Source: Armatimonadota bacterium (GTDB taxonomy: Bacteria; Armatimonadota; Fervidibacteria; Fervidibacterales; Fervidibacteraceae). Taken from it: DNA of 8,304 nt. The notes beneath the pieces are model-generated. The model did no database searches. It had not been told where the DNA came from and saw only the letters and a program-made list of their open reading frames with translations. Location: positions 1 to 8,304 of the forward strand of contig JANZZQ010000049.1 in the NCBI GenBank assembly GCA_026419315.1, in the 5' to 3' direction. The translations under genes and the position numbers were made by a program. Of this stretch, positions 6,119 through 8,304 are shown piece after piece. Positions within the stretch are counted from its first letter, which is position 1, and each line of letters begins with the position of its first letter.

Positions 6119-7681
6119 ATGGTGAAATTGACAACGCCGATCACGGTTTTGGTAGCAGCAGTTGGAGGTCAAGGCGGTCAACTTTTTTCACAGTGGCTTT
6201 TTGACGCCGCGAAAGAAGCGGGTTTTTACCCTACCGGCGTGGGTTTGCCCGGTCTTTCTCAGCGCGAAGGAGCAACGGTTTACTACCTTGAGTTTTTCGC
6301 TGAACCCGAAGCGACTGCCTTGTTTTCGCCTTTCCCGGAAAAAGGCAAGGTGCAAGTTTTGATCGGGCTCGAGTTGCTTGAACTTTTACGAGCGGTTCGC
6401 GAGGGTTACCTTGCCGAAGACGGTGTCATCATCGGCTCAACCCATCGGGTCTTGACAACTGATGAGAAGTTACCGATTTGGGGCAATTTCGTCACATCCG
6501 AACAGGTTTTGCCGATTTTGCGGCAACGGTCAAAACAATGCGTCGCTTTTGACGCGGTGCAGGCGGCGAAATTGGCAGGGTTGTCCGAGCTGGCAGCAAA
6601 CGCAATTTTGTTTGGAGCATTGGCTTCGTCGGGAGCCTTGCCTTTCCCAGTTGAAGCGTTCCGCAGAGCCATTGAGCACTACGGCATCGCCGTGAGTTTT
6701 AACTTGCGCGCCTTTGAGTTCGGCTCGAGATATCGTGAATGGCTGCCTCAATTGCAAAAACTTGACGATTTCGCCACTCAAGAGTGGGAAAGTTTGCCTG
6801 AACCGAAACTGCCAACGGAACTGCAGCGGGAGTTGGAAGCGCTGAGCATTGACGACGAACTGGCGAAAATCTTGCGCCATGCCGCTAAATGGCTTTGCCA
6901 TTACCAAGATGCGCGATACTTTGCTCGCTACCTTGACTGCGTAAGGGCAATTTACGAACGGGAGAATGGACAGGGAACGAAGGAAGGGCTGTTGGTGACG
7001 AAGGAAGTGGCGAGAATTCTGGCAACGAGGATGGCTTATGAAGACGCAATTCGGGTAGCCCAGCTGAAAACTCAGAGGCAACGATTTGAACGGCTGAAAA
7101 AGGAACACCAGATCGGCAACGAAACCGTTTACAGAGTTGTAGACTTTTTCAGCCCCGATTGGGACGAATTGACCGGGTTGTTGCCTTTCGGAGGCGCGAG
7201 GGGCGAAGGAGAAGGGACGAGGAACGAAGAAAGCGAATTGCCTGAGTTGCCGTCGCAGTCGGAAGAGCTCAAGCGCGCCTCTTTGCAGATGAAAATTGAG
7301 ACGAGTTCTTTGACGGGCTACTTGCTCCTAAAGGTTTTGCAGTTGCTCAAACCATTGCGACCTTACTCGCGTAGGTTCAAAAGGGAGTGGGCAGCAATAA
7401 ACGAATGGATTGAAGCGGTCAAGCAAGCAATCGACAAAGATTACGACCTTGCCTTTTTGGTTGCCAGAAGCGGCGAGCTGGTTCGCGGCTATGGACGGAC
7501 GCGAAGAAAGACCCTGGCTTTGTGGCGAACTTTCGCGGCGTTTTTGAATGCCCTTGAGAAGCGAGGAATGAAGGTCAGCGAAGTTGTTGATTTAGGCGAG
7601 CAATTTTTGTCGCTGGCCATGAGCGGTCCCGAAGGAGCAGAAAAGGCTTGGCTGTTTGCCAAGGAGAGGTTGGGCAATTAG
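6119..7681 (+). CDS. iorB: Indolepyruvate-type ferredoxin oxidoreductase, beta subunit with long C-terminal DUF6537-like region
   Basis: About 520 residues from the ATG at 6119, or 538 if the GTG at 6065 is used. I prefer the ATG because it starts right at the domain (MVKLTTPITVLVAAVGGQGG) and has GGTGAT 6 bases upstream; the extra 18 residues are Lys/Arg/Gly-rich and look non-native. Residues 10-205 form the pyruvate:ferredoxin oxidoreductase gamma-type domain, with GGQGG at 16-20 and GVGLPGLSQREGATVYYLEF. The remaining half is mostly helical (WLCHYQDARYFARYLD and onward). It resembles the DUF6537 region that follows the IorB domain in fused indolepyruvate oxidoreductases; I recall this name from family knowledge. 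The subunit partners IorA. It lies 39-93 bp downstream of iorA, in the same operon. A low-complexity Gly/Glu/Arg loop at residues about 357-375 carries heptamer repeats. Archaeal IorB is only about 200 residues, so this is the long form. Confidence 0.9.
   Translation: MVKLTTPITVLVAAVGGQGGQLFSQWLFDAAKEAGFYPTGVGLPGLSQREGATVYYLEFFAEPEATALFSPFPEKGKVQVLIGLELLELLRAVREGYLAEDGVIIGSTHRVLTTDEKLPIWGNFVTSEQVLPILRQRSKQCVAFDAVQAAKLAGLSELAANAILFGALASSGALPFPVEAFRRAIEHYGIAVSFNLRAFEFGSRYREWLPQLQKLDDFATQEWESLPEPKLPTELQRELEALSIDDELAKILRHAAKWLCHYQDARYFARYLDCVRAIYERENGQGTKEGLLVTKEVARILATRMAYEDAIRVAQLKTQRQRFERLKKEHQIGNETVYRVVDFFSPDWDELTGLLPFGGARGEGEGTRNEESELPELPSQSEELKRASLQMKIETSSLTGYLLLKVLQLLKPLRPYSRRFKREWAAINEWIEAVKQAIDKDYDLAFLVARSGELVRGYGRTRRKTLALWRTFAAFLNALEKRGMKVSEVVDLGEQFLSLAMSGPEGAEKAWLFAKERLGN
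7193..7227. repeat. Degenerate 7-bp tandem repeat (5 units) inside iorB
   Basis: Consecutive heptamers GGCGCGA, GGGGCGA, AGGAGAA, GGGACGA, GGAACGA, with a plus-strand consensus of about GGGACGA. They encode a Gly/Arg/Glu loop (GARGEGEGTRNE). The period matches the array in iorA, but the G-rich side is on the coding strand here and on the template strand in iorA. Confidence 0.7.
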
Positions 7682-7692
7682 GCAAATTGTCA
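7679..7692 (+). repeat. 14-bp direct repeat, copy 1 (spans iorB stop)
   Basis: TAGGCAAATTGTCA begins with the iorB stop codon and recurs exactly at 7802-7815. The two copies lie on either side of the first hairpin element. Confidence 0.75.
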
Positions 7693-7717
7693 AGGTAAGT
7701 TCCAAAACGCGGGTCGC

Positions 7718-7787
7718 AAAGTAGGGTAGGGTTTTAAACCCTGCCGACTTTTCGTTTCGTCGGCACGGAATAAATCCGTGCCCTACA
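7718..7787. repeat. Compound multi-hairpin repeat, unit A
   Basis: A 70-bp element. GTAGGG (7721-7726) and CCCTAC (7781-7786) form an outer 6-bp stem. Inside are the hairpin GGGTTT/AAACCC, the pair GCCGAC/GTCGGC around a 10-base loop, and the perfect 8-bp hairpin GGCACGGA-ataaa-TCCGTGCC. The arms overlap, so alternative folds exist. Outside the central loop, 54 of 60 bases match unit B. It may act as a 3' hairpin for iorB. It resembles REP/MITE-type dispersed elements, with no coding capacity. Confidence 0.85.
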
Positions 7788-7801
7788 GGAACCAACGGAG
7801 G

Positions 7802-7815
7802 TAGGCAAATTGTCA
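7802..7815 (+). repeat. 14-bp direct repeat, copy 2
   Basis: Exact second copy of TAGGCAAATTGTCA (first at 7679-7692), between units A and B. Confidence 0.75.
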
Positions 7816-7871
7816 GGGAAAATCCCCAAGCGAATCCGTGCTCTGAAAGCACATAATCAACCATGGTCACA

Positions 7872-7943
7872 AAAGTGGGGCAGGGTTTCACACCCTGCCG
7901 ACAATTCGGTTTTTGTCGGCACGAAACAAATCCGTGCCCTACA
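7872..7943. repeat. Compound multi-hairpin repeat, unit B
   Basis: A 72-bp direct copy of unit A. The left hairpin is a perfect 8-bp stem here (GGCAGGGT-ttcac-ACCCTGCC). GCCGAC/GTCGGC enclose a 12-base loop. The right hairpin GGCACGAA/TCCGTGCC has one mismatch. Where unit A and unit B differ, one or the other arm keeps pairing. It ends 26 bp before the cytochrome start, so it lies in or next to that gene's 5' leader. Confidence 0.85.
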
Positions 7944-7954
7944 TAAGTGCAAAA

Positions 7955-7960
7955 GGGGAG
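7955..7960 (+). promoter_or_regulatory. Ribosome binding site of the cytochrome gene
   Basis: GGGGAG lies 9 bases before ATG 7970 and only 3 bases before ATG 7964. The spacing favours 7970. Confidence 0.65.
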
Positions 7961-7969
7961 CGGATGCGA

Positions 7970-8280
7970 ATGGCAGAACGATGGTTGAAATTCTCCTCGG
8001 TTGCAATCTTGCTCTCTTTTGCGGCAGTTTGGGCTTTCACTCAGCCCCAATTGCGCCCGGAACCGCTGGCGAAAATTAAGGCCAAGTATGTGGGCAGCAA
8101 AATCTGCTTTGAGTGTCACCACGATGTCGCGAAAGTTTGGGCACAAGTTCAGCACAGCCAATGGATGCTTGATGAAAAATTGCCGGAACACCTGAGGGGC
8201 TGCGAAGCCTGTCACGGACCCGGCGGGCTTCATGTCATCCAGCGCCCTGGCAATATCGTCGCTTGGGCGAAATTGACACC
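7970..8280 (+). CDS. Multiheme c-type cytochrome, N-terminal part (cut by contig end)
   Basis: The gene starts at ATG 7970 (ATG 7964 is possible, two codons earlier). It encodes a signal or anchor sequence: Arg4/Lys7, then the hydrophobic stretch FSSVAILLSFAAVWAF, with a possible cleavage site after Ala22. Next comes YVGSKICFECHHDVAKVW, with heme motif CFECH (Cys46-His50), and GCEACHGPGGLH, with heme motif CEACH (Cys78-His82). The YVGS-xxCxxCH start and the CxxCHGPG-xxH block are typical of cytochrome c554-like and other multiheme cytochromes. These are exported electron carriers in the periplasm or at the cell surface. His62 and His88 are possible distal heme ligands. At least two hemes are seen; the total is unknown. 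The frame runs on to 8304, but bases 8281-8304 are adapter, so the last genuine residue is about Thr103. The partner genes are outside the window. Confidence 0.88.
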
Positions 8281-8304
8281 CTGTCTCTTATACACATCTG
8301 ACGC
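8281..8304. other. Illumina Nextera adapter left at contig end (artefact)
   Basis: CTGTCTCTTATACACATCT (8281-8299) is exactly the 19-bp Tn5 mosaic end of the Nextera kit. It is followed by GACGC, the start of the read-1 adapter in that orientation. It is not genomic sequence. In the cytochrome frame it adds the false residues CLLYTSDA, a known contamination signature. Confidence 0.98.

Noticed and set aside
7718..7787. Classical intrinsic terminator of iorB
   Set aside because: Stems are strong, but the only nearby T-run (7749-7752) is short and lies inside the element. I keep it as a repeat with possible terminator function only.
7718..7943. CRISPR array
   Set aside because: There are only two units, about 84 bp apart, with internal hairpins and an A/B difference in the centre. 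There is no third repeat and no cas gene.
7810..8079. 89-codon frame starting TTG with GGAGGT seven bases upstream
   Set aside because: It reads through hairpin unit B and overlaps 110 bp of the cytochrome gene in another frame. The protein is low-similarity translated repeat, so the ribosome-site match is probably chance.
8281..8304. Continuation of the cytochrome protein (CLLYTSDA)
   Set aside because: It is encoded by the sequencing adapter, not by the organism.

Overview
This window is the end of a bacterial metagenome-style contig. It looks like ordinary chromosomal metabolism with several unusual small-repeat features. Base composition is roughly half G+C by eye. GTG and TTG starts, strong GGAGGTG-type ribosome binding sites, an expanded-family Uma2 nuclease and a large indolepyruvate:ferredoxin oxidoreductase suggest a thermophilic bacterium. 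Armatimonadota/Fervidibacteria would fit, but that placement is an inference from overall style and no marker gene supports it. The last 24 bases are not biological: they are the Illumina Nextera transposon adapter.

Layout. 1-138 (+): 3' end of a rhodanese-type sulfurtransferase. 237-1427 (-): galactokinase, convergent with it. 1428-1620: gap with two degenerate hairpin repeats. 1621-3712 (-): a tight three-gene operon, transcribed as an inositol-monophosphatase/FBPase-like phosphatase, then a Uma2 (DUF820) protein, then a left-handed beta-helix acyltransferase with a GlmU-like active-site segment. 3713-3808: short divergent promoter region. 3809-7681 (+): iorA and iorB, the TPP/Fe-S and gamma-type subunits of a 2-oxoacid (indolepyruvate-type) ferredoxin oxidoreductase. 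7682-7969: intergenic region with two copies of a ~70-bp multi-hairpin repeat. 7970-8280 (+): 5' part of a multiheme c-type cytochrome, cut by the contig end.

How the genes fit together. The minus-strand genes are consistent with sugar and sugar-phosphate handling: galactokinase, a sugar-phosphate or inositol-phosphate phosphatase, and a nucleotide-sugar-type acyltransferase. The plus-strand pair oxidatively decarboxylates aryl- or other 2-oxoacids from amino-acid breakdown to acyl-CoA, reducing ferredoxin. The cytochrome is probably a separate, exported electron-transfer protein.

I found no clearly new defence, mobile or biosynthetic system. The most unusual signals are degenerate 7-bp tandem repeats inside both ior coding frames, the compound hairpin repeat family, and a marked excess of the near-palindromic word TTGWCAA.
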